The notes under the pieces are model-generated. The model did no database searches. It had not been told where the DNA came from and saw only the letters and a program-made list of their open reading frames with translations. A stretch of DNA of 64,000 nucleotides from Larix kaempferi (Eukaryota; Streptophyta; Pinopsida; Pinales; Pinaceae): positions 17,593,501-17,657,500 of the forward strand of contig BSBM01000307.1 in the NCBI GenBank assembly GCA_027924585.1. Direction: 5' to 3'. Every line of letters begins with the position of its first letter. Position 1 is the stretch's first letter. Made by a program: the position numbers and the translations under genes. Below, piece by piece: positions 35,354-46,581 of the stretch.

Positions 35354-36020
35354 TTGAGGGGATTGGATCATCCCTGGACTTTCAGTCCTAAAGAGAACCG
35401 TAGACGTAAGGTCTCCGAGAATGAAGTCCTTAGTGGACAATTGAGGGGATTGGATCATCCCTGGACTTTCAGTCCTAAAGAGAGCCGTAGATGTGAGGTC
35501 TCCGAGAATGAAGTCCTTAGTGGACAGTTGAGGGGATTGGATCATCCCTGGACTTTCAGTCCTAAAGAGAACCGTAGACGTAAGGTCTCCGAGAATGAAG
35601 TCCTTAGTGGACAATTGAGGGGATTGGATCATCCCTGGACTTTCAGTCCTAAAGAGAGCCGTAGACGTAAGGTCTCCGAGAATGAAGTCCTTAGTGGACA
35701 GTTGAGGGGATTGGATCATCCCTGGACTTCCAGTCCTAAAGAGAGCCGTAGACGTAAGGTCTCCGAGAATAAAGTCCTTGATGGACTTGAGGGGATTGGA
35801 TCATCCCTGGACTTTCAGTCCTAAAGAGAGCCGTAGACGTAAGGTCTCCGAGAATGAATTCCTTGATGGACTTGAGGGGATTGGATCATCCCTGGACTGT
35901 CAGTCCTAAAGAGAGCCGTAGACGCAAGGTCTCCGAGAATGAAGTCCTTGATGGACTTGAGGGGATTGGATCATCCCTGGACTGTCAGTCCTAAAGAGAG
36001 CCGTAGACGTAAGGTCTTCG
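35354..36020 (+). repeat. 87/84-bp tandem array in Copia C
   Basis: Units start at 35354, 35441, 35528, 35615 and 35702 (period 87), then change to 84 bp from about 35787; about eight units. The core is GGGGATTGGATCATCCCTGG followed by ACTTTCAGTCC, GCCGTAGACG and GGTCTCCGAGAATGAA. As 87 and 84 are multiples of three, long open frames appear on both strands; these are not taken as genes. Confidence 0.95.
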
Positions 36021-36030
36021 AGAATGAATT

Positions 36031-36865
36031 GAGTGGATTAAATCATCCTTGGACAGTAAATCCAGTAATTCCGAAAGGAAGGATAGTCCTAAATGAATTG
36101 TGAGTGGATTAAATCATCCTTGGACAGTAAATCCAGTAATTCCGAAAGGAAGGATAGTCCTAAATGAATTGTGGTTGGATTAAATCATCCTTGGACAGTA
36201 AATCCAGTAATTCCGAAAGGAAGGATAGTCCTAAATGAATTGTGGTTGGATTAAATCATCCTTGGACAGTAAATCCAGTAATTCCGAAAGGAAGGATAGT
36301 CCTAAATGAATTGTGGTGGGATTAAATCATCCTTGGACAGTAAATCCAGTAATTCCGAAAGGAAGGATAGTCCTAAATGAATTGTGGTGGGATTAAATCA
36401 TCCTTGGACAGTAAATCCAGTAATTCCGAAAGGAAGGATCGTCCTAAATGAATTGTGGGATTAAATCATCCTTGGACAGTAAATCCAGTAATTTCGAAAG
36501 GAAGGATCGTCCTAAATGAATTGTGGGATTAAATCATCCTTGGACAGTAAATCCAGTAATTCCGAAAGGAAGGATCGTCCTAAATGAATTGTGGGATTAA
36601 ATCATCCTTGGACAGTAAATCCAGTAATTCCGAAAGGAAGGATCGTCCTAAATGAATTGTGGGATTAAATCATCCTTGGACAGTAAATCCAGTAATTCCG
36701 AAAGGAAGGATCGTCCTAAATGAATTGTGGGATTAAATCATCCTTGGACAGTAAATCCAGTAATTCCGAAAGGAAGGATCGTCCTAAATGAATTGTTGGA
36801 TTAAATCATCCTTGGACAGTAAATCCAGTAATTCCGAAAGGAAGGATAGTCCTAAATGAATTGTT
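36031..36865 (+). repeat. 68-71-bp tandem array in Copia C
   Basis: About twelve units with GGATTAAATCATCCTTGGAC, AGTAAATCCAGTAATTCCGA and GGATAGTCCTAAATGAATTG. Early units are 71 bp, later ones 68 bp. Shares the GGAT..ATCC..GGAC core with the preceding array, so the two probably share ancestry. Confidence 0.95.
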
Positions 36866-37035
36866 GGACTAATCATCCTTAGACAGCAAATCCAGGAGGG
36901 ATAGTCTTAAATATGATTGTGGTTGGACTAATCATCCTTAGACAGGAAATCCAGGAGGGATAGTCTTAAATATGATTGTGGTTGGACTAATCATCCTTAG
37001 ACAGCAAATCCAGGAGGGATAGTCTTAAATATGAT
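36866..37035 (+). repeat. 59-bp tandem array in Copia C
   Basis: Three units (36866, 36925, 36984) with GGACTAATCATCCTTAGACA and AAATCCAGGAGGGATAGTC. It is a shorter derivative of the array before it. Confidence 0.92.
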
Positions 37036-37360
37036 TGTGTGATGACGATGCTGCTGATCGTGTGATGACGATGCTGCTGATCGTGTGATGACGATGCTGC
37101 TGATCGTGTGATGACGATGCTGCTGATCGTGTGATGACGATGCTGCTGATCGTGTGATGACGATGTTGATGATCGTATGATGACGATGCTGATGATCGTG
37201 TGATGACGATGCTGATGATCGTGTGATGACGATGCTGATGATCGTGTGATGACGATGCTGATGATCGTATGATGACGATGCTGATCGTGCTGCTGTTGAT
37301 AGTGTGATGATGATGCTGCTGATCGTGTGATTACGATGCTGATGATCGTAATGCTGAGTA
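37036..37360 (+). repeat. 21-bp tandem array in Copia C
   Basis: About fifteen copies of GTGATGACGATGCTG(C/A)TGATC with a few decayed units. The first six are the CTG variant, the rest mostly ATG. The same unit forms the last array of D (62037-62490). Confidence 0.95.
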
Positions 37361-37473
37361 ACTGTTTGAGTTACTGATGAAGATAAATTGAAGAAAGCTT
37401 CCAATGATTTATAGATGTATCATGTATGATGTTGATGACTCCTTGCTCATACTGTTATAACATTCTTCTCGTT

Positions 37474-37482
37474 AAGGGGGAG
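37474..37482 (+). promoter_or_regulatory. Polypurine tract of Copia C
   Basis: AAGGGGGAG directly before the 3' LTR (TGTTGAAATA). Confidence 0.9.
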
Positions 37483-38035
37483 TGTTGAAATATTGTAACT
37501 TCAAAGAATATTATATTTGTATATTATTTATTCCGGAGATGTTCCATACCTCCGATGTGATTATACTATAAATCCGGAGATGTTTATTCCTCCGAGTTAA
37601 ATGTGGTAACTAGGGTTATTAGACCCACCATGTGGGGGTCGTCCCAGTCAGTTATAATGGGGTATTTAACCTAATGGTTAAATACGAGCCTACATGTACT
37701 TGTGTAAAATACATATCAGAGTAGTGTATAAATAGAGGAGGTGTGTTCCTCATTTGACACACTCACTCACTTGAGAAAGGCGCATTTTGTGGAGGAGAGG
37801 TCTGCTATGGAGGAGAAGGAGCTTATGCTCAGGGTTTGCATCTTTGTATATTGCTGGTCATCTATATTGAGGAAGCTTTACTGGGTTTTCTACCCCATGA
37901 GGGTTTCCCAGGATAAATCTCTGTCTCTTGTGTTTATGCTATGCTTGTTGTTTCTTCAGTGATCCTGTTTATGCTATTATTGTGAAATGAAATGTAATGC
38001 TGCTATTTTCTGTCTTAGCATATTGAATTTTAACA
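37483..38035 (+). repeat. 3' LTR of Copia C
   Basis: 553 bp, same length as the 5' LTR. Palindrome and TATAAATAG (37727-37735) conserved. Followed by GCCCG (38036-38040). Confidence 0.95.
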
Positions 38036-38608
38036 GCCCGAAGATGAGCAAGTAGTTCAGGAGACATATGATATGTAGGAGATCCCCCCAAAACAGGATC
38101 AATGCCGAGTCTGATTTCTCGGCCATTTCCAGGTTTCCATGTTAGCCACTATGCAATGATAGTGAAAGAGCTCATGAGACCATTCCATATATTTGAAGCA
38201 CCAATAATAGAGAGCAGGCCTTTACGAATCCAGTTCACAACCGGAGCATGTTTTAGATATTTAGCCCGAATGATCTTGCCCCATACTGACAAATAAGGCC
38301 CGCCATAATCTCTTTGCATGAAGGGCCAACACGAAAAGCTCCAAATTCTTTACATTCCAACCCCCCAGTGCATAGGGTTGAGCTAAATATGTCCATTTAA
38401 GTAGGTGAAATTTGTCCTTCTCCTCCCCACCAGACCATAGAAATCTGAAGAATTTCCTACGAATAAGGCACATAATGGACTTTGGTATTTTGCAAAGAGA
38501 GAACCAGTAAACTCCCAGGTTCTGTATGTTCATGACATATTGTAACGGATCCGGCCATATTAGTCTGTCGGTGCCAATAAATTTTCCCAACTGGTTAAAA
38601 TTTCCCAA
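38036..38608 (-). pseudogene. LINE-2 RT thumb region
   Basis: The minus-strand frame 38261-38608 contains QNLGVYWFSLCKIPKS and RRKFFRFLWSGGEEKDKFHL, matching LINE-1 at 12294-12420. Upstream RT motifs are missing. The match fades near 38540, and the first ~25 residues of the frame look unrelated. Stops separate it from the zf-RVT part. Confidence 0.82.
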
Positions 38609-38625
38609 ATTCTAATTCAAAATGT

Positions 38626-38812
38626 TGCCTCGTAGTTTGGTGCGAGGGTTTTTCTCGCCGCGTGTCACCTGCACCTATCCCTGCTAGTACTATTTATCAC
38701 ATCAAGTGATCAGTGTTCTAGATTTCGAGGTGGAGCCCTGGTAAAACAATGAGGGCAGGTTCATGTCGAGTCATGCCCGTACTCCTTATTAGGTAAAGCA
38801 ATCAACGGTTTG
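38626..38812. other. Spacer
   Basis: Nothing recognised; a possible third, decayed copy of the next duplication begins near 38725. Confidence 0.4.
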
Positions 38813-38992
38813 GGTTTTGAGCTAGAGACGAGGGTGATGAACGAGGGCATGTTCATGTGCTATGTGCTACCGGAGAAACATTCAGAGCATACCGTGGTCC
38901 GTGGTTTTGAGTTGGAGCCGAGGGTGATGAACGAGGGCATGTTCATTTGCTATGTGCCACCGGAGAAACATTCGGTGCATACAATGGTTACT
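38813..38992. repeat. 90-bp tandem duplication
   Basis: GGTTTTGAG(C/T)T(A/G)GAG at 38813 and 38903 begins two similar 90-bp copies with GAGGGTGATGAACGAGGGCA and CCGGAGAAACATTC. The period is a multiple of three, so a + frame at 38810-39220 shows a peptide repeat (RVMNEGMF). No family recognised; a small real exon cannot be excluded. Confidence 0.8.
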
Positions 38993-40949
38993 AGGTTTAG
39001 TTTAGGGTTTCCATGGTCTTTTTCCTTGTGGGACGGGTTCACATACATGGTTTGCATGTGTCTTTTGGCTTGTGAGATGGTTTTAATGGAGCTTGAAAGA
39101 TCAGGAAGCATCGAGGGTGGTTTTCCTCTGTCAGCCGATAATTGGAGCGAGGGTTTTTCGAGGAGTTGCAGTTGTCAAGCAAGCAGTTGGGGGAGTTATT
39201 TAAGTGGAGATGGCCTTTAAAGTGGGTTCATGATGGTTCTGCTGGTGGGTTTGTTACTTAAATGGGCTTGGGCTATTTTCCTGTTCCACTTTGTTGGTTA
39301 CCAGTGTTTGGTTTGAACAACTGTCTACGGAGACGAGTATTTGCAGGTGATATTTCTTGGAGAGCAAAGGGGCTTGGCGAGCATTGTTCTAGCAACGAAA
39401 GTGGCGACGACATTGCTCGGGTATGTTTTCACATAGGAAGAATATCATAAAATCGAATGCACTTGGATTTGTGTGCATATGAGAAGTTGAACCAACATTC
39501 ATCCTCCTTAAACCATGTATCTTCTCGTTGCTTAAAAGCTGTGGTGGTCAGTAATATTTTTTTGATATTTGTCTTAATAAAATTTAAAAAAAAACTGTGA
39601 ACTAATCATAGGATCGTATAAGAGGGGCATGCATCGTAACTGTGCAAATTCTATCCTAATTTTTAGGTATGGTCTTTTTATTTGCAAAGGATGGCCATGT
39701 TTCTTAATTATTTAATAAAAAACACATGTAGATATCACATAGGTTCCCTATATTGTAATTAATGGCTTGGGAATTTCAGACAGATGGAAATGTATCCTTC
39801 CCTGTTGTTTAACAAAACTGTACACAATCTCTAGAGCTTTGGCATAGTATCGCATCAGGTGAGCAACCTGTTTGTTGTCGATAGATAGAGGCTATAGTGT
39901 AAGGCTCGAGCGATTTGAATTTTCATGCATTGCATGCAAGTGGTTGTGTCCTCGATTGCCTGATTGATAATGCTTTTTATCCAAAACTAGTGTTAGCATT
40001 TGAAAACATGTTAAGCTATTTGATGATGCCTTTGTCCAGGTTTCCTAGACTATAATCAATAGCTTAGGAGTTTTGCACAGACGGAAATGCCTCCTTTCCT
40101 TTTTGTTTAACAAAAGGTTGTAAAATGTCAATTTTTAAGGGTTCCTCCCATTTTATGTATTCTTCTAGGTTAAGTAATTTGTTGTTCACGCTGCTCAATC
40201 AATGGTATCCCCCAGTATAAGCATGTTGTTTCTATGGACTTTGTGTTGAGTTGCTTAAGCATGCATTCAGTGTGTATTTTGTTTATATGGCTGTTGATTC
40301 TAACCAGGATGGATGGATAAATGTTTCAGTCAATGGTTGCAGCTGTAGTATCATCAAGATTCATGCCTCAATGCCCAACAATGGGGTTTTCTACAATTTT
40401 TGGATTCAGGGTATGATATGTCTACCTATCTGTCTAAATATTTCCTAAATTTGCATTCAAGCATGGTACTTATCAATGGGAGTTGGGTATTTGGGGATAA
40501 ATTGCTTTCAAGGCTATTGGTTTTGGTTTGTGGTTTTATTGATTATTATTTCTAGGTGATTACTAATTTGGGGCACCCATGTGAAAAACTATGCCAGCTT
40601 AACAACTATGGTTGCTTCAAAATCATTAAGATGGTGCTCTTATGGGTGAGCTATTGCAGTGTGAGAACCGAAATGTTGGATCTATTAAGTTTTGCATTTA
40701 AAATCTTAATTTTTTGGTACTTAATAAATATATGGATCTACATTGTGAGAAGCAAAATCTAGAATCTATCAAACACCATAGATTTGCATCTGAATTTACC
40801 AAATTCCACCAATGTTACATGCTTTCTTGGTGTTTAATATGCTACATATATGTATTACCCAATTCAACCAATGTTACATGCTTTTGGGTTAGCTAATTAT
40901 GGAAAACCTACTGCAAAGTAGACATGATTGGCACTAATAGATGTCCTTA
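38993..40949. other. Unassigned spacer, less AT-rich at its start
   Basis: Open frames at 39262-39450, 40251-40448 and 40556-40762 have no recognised domain. Two diverged ~90-bp blocks with CAGA(T/C)GGAAATG and GTTTAACAAAA are near 39778 and 40078. AATGTTACATGCTTT recurs ~60 bp apart near 40810 and 40870. Confidence 0.45.
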
Positions 40950-41345
40950 AATAATGTTTTGTAAATGCCCAATTGCTGACAAAGTTTGAGGGGAGAATCT
41001 TGATGATACTGCATCAGCAATAAATGGCTACAATGGAGAGGCTGGTGTGCTTTTTTGCTATCCATTAAGAGCCATGGCACAGAACAGAAGGTGACCATCT
41101 ATCTAATCCTAGGTTTAATTTGTTGATGTTGCATCAACAATGGCTACAATGGAGAGGCTGATGTGCTTTCTTGCTATTCATAAAGGGCTATGACGCAGCA
41201 TAGAAGGTAACCATCTATGTAATCCTAGGTTTAATTTGTTGTGTAATTCTTGTTAGCAGCACTCGTGAGCTTGTTATCTAATCCTATGTTGAATTTGTTG
41301 TGTAATGCTTGTTAGCAGCACTCGTAAGCTTGTTAGCAGCACCTA
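40950..41345. repeat. Two-tier tandem duplication (116 bp and ~68 bp)
   Basis: A 116-bp unit with GGCTACAATGGAGAGGCTG occurs at 41026 and 41142, ending AATCCTAGGTTTAATTTGTT. A shorter unit with TGTTAGCAGCACTCGT(G/A)AGC then repeats at about 41248 and 41307. Confidence 0.85.
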
Positions 41346-41659
41346 TAAGCAGTATTGCATATTTCCAATTGGAATGATCATTTTTTGCAATTTCAGTGAC
41401 TTGTCATGCCACCGTTAGAGGAATGGTCTTGAATATAAACTGTTTCTCTTTGGTCTTTTCCATTAATTAGTGATGTTGCCTGTGACTTTCCATCTTTTCT
41501 TAATCCCTTCAGAGAGGCCAAGGGTTATACATATTGAATCAAACTTCAATTTTTTTTGCCATCAATATACTCATATGTTTTTGCATAGAGAATAGTGGGG
41601 TGTTTTATATCTAGATATGGAGATCAGTATGGAGAGACGAGTATATGTTGATTTCATTA

Positions 41660-41825
41660 TAAATTTTACATAACATCTAAATCTAGATCTATCAAGTACC
41701 AAGAGGGATGAAATTTCTTGATGTGTAAATATTTTTATTTTAAATTTTTTATACATAAAAAATATTTACAACTCAAAAAATTTGATCTTTGATGGTGTTT
41801 AATAAATCTTGGTTTAAAATGGATT
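41660..41825. mobile_element. Small fold-back element (MITE-like)
   Basis: Inverted arms: ACCAAGAGGGATGAAATTTC plus TGTAAATATTTTTAT against the reverse of AAAAATATTTACA plus AAAAATTTGATCTTTGATGG. The centre is near 41745. Resembles 15230-15380, so it is dispersed. Confidence 0.55.
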
Positions 41826-44516
41826 TATGCTAGTTTAGTACAAATGTATATATGATCTTCATTTTTAGCAATGTGCATATGTATTTCTGTTTTTGTTTTG
41901 ATATTTGGTAAAAGGAAGATGATTATTTTAACATGTTTTGATTTCTGTCTTCATTGATCCAGAGTGCAGGCGATTGGGAAAACAAATAACTCTCTACTTT
42001 TGATGCCACATAAATTGCTTGCTGCATATTCAAGTCAAACTGTTGTAGCCTGTACTATGTAGACACTACATTCCTAAAGTGTAACTTTTATATACAGTTT
42101 AAAGCCATCCACAAACCAATTACATGGTATTTTTCATGCATATAAACCATCCTAGCCACTAGTGATTCCATTATGTGACTATAATATTCCATTGTTCATG
42201 TGTGTTGATAGTTATTTTGCAAGAAATTTCCTCTGTTGTATTCTTTTGCAAAAATAAAGGCACCATTGAGGTGAAATGGGATTTGATTTGCTCCGCCAAT
42301 TACTTAAAACAATAGTCTTGAAATCTCAATAGAAGATGAAATTGCTTGAAGGCCAGAGAGCTTTGTACTCTTCAACAAACAAAAACTGGAATCTAGACAA
42401 TATTTTGGGCTTTAACCATACAACCAAAACTTTACTACACCATTGAGTACTTAAATTTTAAATAAACAGTTTGAAAGCATTGAAAAAGTATGAAAAAATC
42501 CCCAATATGACATATATTGTCTAATTTTCAAGCATCTCATTTTCTATACTACAAATAAAAGTACTACACCAGATATCCAAGCTTAAGTTTGCCATTAATG
42601 TTTGTTTTTATTCACCTGTTTCTTTATCAGACCTGCAACACAACAAGCAGTACCTGTTGTGTTGGAACCCATAAGACATTTGTAGTTACCACTTTAACGT
42701 TAAGAAATTTTTGGTATAATTGAGTGGACAATTTAGTAGCTTTGCTAAAGAATTCATCAACTTATGGTCAATAGTACATCACTGCATAATTATTTTCCAA
42801 ACTAAGCAATGCTGTGTAGACCCCAACTTCTTAGGGGGATGTACAAGGCCTTGTGAAACTAGTTCTCAACTGTCTTCGGAACTAAGGTTGCAACAATTCA
42901 TTTGGCCTTATTGGAGCTCTACAAATATGTATTATTTTCACACTACAGGGATTCCTAGTCATGATGACTTTGACTTTGATAGGCCGCCTTTTCCTCTCAA
43001 CCTCCTCCAGTAGTTGTCCAAGTCTATTATCCTTGGTGCTTGTTTCTGCCTGCAATCTGTCTATTTTTCATACCTTTCAATCCTTTCAGTGACTTGCAAC
43101 CTTACCTTGAGGTACAACTTGAGGGTGTTTTTCATTATTGCTGCTTCATTTCAATATCTGGCACATTGGTACGTCATGTTCATAACTAGATGATCCTCAA
43201 TTTAGAATTGGAGAATTATTGTTGGTTGAATATTTCTTTTGTAGATCAACAAAAATATTTCACATTAGAAAACCTATGGAAAACATGTTTTGCAAGGGTT
43301 TTCTCCTCTATTTTGAATTTCATCATTCTCAATGCTTTATTTTGCAATTAGCACATTGGTGCTCCATTTCATTGTAATTGTTTCTAATTTTTATCTTTGA
43401 TGCTTTCGTTTCATATTTGATGTACAATGCTCCTTTCCAGAATTGACACATAAGTGATTCAATTAAATCCTAGGCACCATTGTTTAAACAATAATTTATT
43501 TTCGTTTCAATTTTGTCATATCAATGCTTCAATTGAATTATGGTGCACCAACACTTTGAATTATGACATGAGGGATCTAGAAATTGTCCAAGTCTATTGG
43601 CCATTTGACAGAGTAATGGCCTTTTAATCCTAATTCCCAAACTATTACATACATGCTCCCATAAATTAGAAATGGGAAATTAAACAGAAAACAAGAACTA
43701 GTAATGGAACAAGAAATAAATTTATCCTTGATCTCTTCGTGACGATTTTAATACATTTATCCTTGTGCCTTAATCGATTAAGGATTTGAGGTCTTTTCCA
43801 AGGAATATACTCCTATTTTGACTTAGGGTAATTGCTCCCCCTTAAGGAATTGCTTGTTACAATGCTCGGAAAGCTTTGTAATCTTTCTTGTTCCTAAATA
43901 CTAAAATAGTAACAATCATGTTGTTCATTATCTTGTTCTCTTTCATTTTGCTTCATATATTTTCAATAATAGCTTTCTTGATTTTGTCCCATATTTGGTC
44001 AGGTCTTCTACAGTCTTTTGTTTATGGCTTTGTATAAGAAACAAAAGATAAAGCTTGGGCTTAAAGACCACATCATTTTCAAGCTTTCAGATTTCCAACT
44101 TAATTTTGGCGATTTCCCAAGTGTTTCTTCAGCTATGGAGTGAATAGGTATAGGACACTGATAGAATTGGCCCCATAGTTTCCAAACCTACACAACCCTT
44201 CATAGTGGAGGATATGGTTCCATATCTTTCCTCCTTCAGAGATCCACAAAATCTCGAGGGTCCATACTGACCTCTTTCCCTTAAAGCAACCCTGGATAGA
44301 GTCTTTTCTTTGCTACAAACCAAGCCATCCCAAGCAAACGTTCCTTAAAATAGGAAAATTTCACCATTTGAAATCATGAACGCATCAACCTCCTTCATCT
44401 TGAAAACCTTGGTTCGGCATTAAAATCCCATTTTTCCTTAGCGTTAGAAGTGTAGAATTACCATTGTTGTCAGTCATCTATTCTAAGAAATCATTTGTTC
44501 TCTTCAAAAATCTTAA
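41826..44516. other. Unassigned spacer
   Basis: No domain-bearing frame. The + frame 42720-43013 (97 codons) and the minus frame 44129-44323 were inspected; neither resembles a family I know. Confidence 0.45.
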
Positions 44517-44617
44517 GATGAAATACAAATTTGTATTTTTATTCACAACTCAATTGAGTGGAATTTAGATGAAATACAAATTTGTATTTTTATTCACAAC
44601 TCAATTGAGTGGAATTT
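44517..44617. repeat. Near-exact 51-bp tandem duplication with palindromes
   Basis: Copies 44517-44567 and 44568-44617 are identical over their shared length. Each contains the perfect palindrome AAATACAAATTTGTATTT and CTCAATTGAG. Confidence 0.93.
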
Positions 44618-45396
44618 ATTTAATGAAATCATTTCTCCCCTAATCGAAAACATAGAATTTTCTCAAAGATCTTAACTTTATTTTAATATTTAGTCCATGA
44701 TCAATGTCAGTGTGTATATTGACGCTGAAATCAAAGGAAAACAAAATGACCCAATTAAGTAGGAAAAAATCAATCCCAGATACCTTTGAGCATACATTTT
44801 GCTGGTTGAATAACCTGTTTTCAGACAATACTTCAAATGGATGTTTTTTTTCCCTGTTGTTATCATATATTAGAATTGAATTTTAAATTTCTAGTATACA
44901 CTATGCCAGTTCGGTGCCAAAATTATTTGAAACACTTGGTGAGTGCCCATGGTTGCCATATTGTGTGGACAAATAACATGCAAGATAAGTGGCTATTATG
45001 AAATTTTTTTCTACTCACCTCGATTGAACATGTCTCTTGTTATTTATAATTATATTTGCTGTCATAAAATTGGGATTCTGTAGTCATCTGCAATGCAAGT
45101 AAGATCTAATTTTGAGCTGCCAAACTTATGTTTTCATTGTTGTTTGGGAGGTTCGTTCCATCTTCTAACAAATGCTTGCATGTTTTTTCTGTGATGCAAG
45201 TGTTGGATTGTCACATGTAAAAGAATTTGTTAAATGCATGATGGTTTAATCATTGACTATGCAATATCTATGTAATTGATTTCATGTACACTATGTTAGA
45301 TGTTATTAGTTTTATATCATTGAATGTATGTAGTATTGCATAAAGAAAATTTTTCACAATGACAGCATTGTGCCCTGTCCCAATGCTTGGCCCCAA
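44618..45396. other. Spacer left of Copia E
   Basis: No gene recognised. Its last five bases CCCAA (45392-45396) would be the left target duplication of E if its LTR starts at 45397. Confidence 0.45.
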
Positions 45397-46581
45397 TGTT
45401 AGTTTTTGTACCTAGGAAAGTGTTCCCCAAGTGACATTTGCCTAATGTCACTTAGAAGGGGAGAAAAGTGACCCTCACATTAATTTCACTTAATGAGACT
45501 TTATAACATGAAAGTCACTTTTTGATTTAATTTAAGTGGGTGAGTGAAATTAACATTTATGAGAAATAAATGGAGCATTTAATTTCAACCGTCAATCTAA
45601 ATCTATCTCAGCCATTAGATTAAAAGAACCCTAGGGTTTGAACAAAAAGGCGAGGGAGGCAATTTCTATTTTTCACTTTTGAGAGAGTCAAGTGAAGAGC
45701 AAGTCGAGAGAGAGGAGACAACCACGATTTCCAAGGAGAGACATTGCACATAAATCGAGAAAATCTCCAGCATTAAATTTTTGGGCACAAATCCCAAGAC
45801 TACCGTACAGTACAGTCAAGGGCACAGTTTTCGAGGAACATTCTCTTGGCACACATCCCAAGTTGCAGCATGGTCTTCTAGGAGAAAATTTTGGGCACAA
45901 AACCCATGATTTCCTGGCACAGTTTTTGAGGGCATGACTGGGCACAAAACCTGATTTTGTTTGCACAGTATTTGAGGTGTAGTACAGGGCAGGGTTCCCA
46001 TTACTATCAACACGTTTTTCTAGGTGAATCTGCATGGATTTCGAGGAGTGAACCAACATAGAAATTGAGGCACAGATTTCTGGGTTTATTTCTGCCACAG
46101 TTTTCGAGGTGTAGCATTGCACAGAAATCGAGAACCGTATAGGTGGTACGGACTGTGTTTTTCCCAGCATAGATTTCAAGGGTCAATCTGCACGCATTTC
46201 AAGGCTGTTAGCACAAGAATCGAGGTTCAGATAAGTGCACAGATTTCGAGAAAAATTCTGTTGAGTGGTGAAGATAAGTTATATTTTTCATTGTAATGCT
46301 GTGATGAATATTTTGCTGAAGAAATAAAATCTCTCTCTCTCTTACTGGTTTTCCCCGTGGGGGTTTTTCCAGGGCATAGTTGCCGAAAATACTGAGTCTC
46401 TATCTTTTATGGTGTGCATGTTTTAATATTTATTTTCTGCCTATTAGTTGTTTTATAGCGTGTTTAATTGTCTCAGAAAAAATTCATAAGTAATCTTCAG
46501 CCAATGCAAAACCGGATGAAGGTGAAAATCACTGAAATGTTGACATAAACCAATAAGCAGTAAAACCCAGAAAAATCTACA
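45397..46581 (+). repeat. 5' LTR of Copia E
   Basis: The 3' end (CTACA) is fixed by the primer site; the start at TGTTAGTTTTTG is inferred from the TG terminus because no second LTR is in view. The right half is rich in a degenerate 15-bp motif like GCACAGATTTCGAGG (at least ten versions, 45745-46255). A (TC)n tract is at about 46330-46342. Confidence 0.7.

Larger units (their letters stand above)
30501..38035 (+). mobile_element. Copia element C, young non-autonomous LTR element
   Basis: It has two 553-bp LTRs, a primer site, a purine tract and flanking duplications GCCCG (30496-30500 and 38036-38040). By eye the LTRs differ at two positions (G versus T in the CGGCCC and CAGTGA contexts). 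The 6.4-kb interior has a short gag relic, a ~1.1-kb spacer with splice-like junctions, broken RT-RNase H relics and ~2.3 kb of tandem arrays. No integrase or protease domain is visible. It must have been moved by proteins from another element. Related to D and F here. Confidence 0.95.
28730..38625 (-). mobile_element. LINE-2: 5'-truncated L1-type element split by Copia C
   Basis: On the minus strand it runs from about 38625 to a T10 run at 28730-28739 (its poly-A tail). The 3' terminus just inside the tail matches that of LINE-1. It carries the end of RT, the zinc-binding region and RNase H, but no catalytic RT core. Copia C (30501-38035) lies inside and duplicated GCCCG at the insertion point. 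The 5' border is set only by loss of similarity; no LINE target duplication was found. Confidence 0.85.

Noticed and set aside
35024-35824. Overlapping long open frames on both strands (231 and 166 codons)
   Set aside because: They exist only because the 87- and 84-bp repeat periods are multiples of three; no domain and both strands open.
35354-37360. CRISPR-like regular arrays
   Set aside because: No unique spacers between repeats, and the setting is a plant LTR element; these are tandem repeats.
42720-43013. 97-codon + frame as a possible host gene
   Set aside because: No recognised domain, no splice or promoter support and within AT-rich decayed DNA.
43825-43850. Minus-strand purine tract AAGGGGGAGC as the end of another Copia element
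   Set aside because: No LTR-like TG start follows and no pol sequence precedes it.
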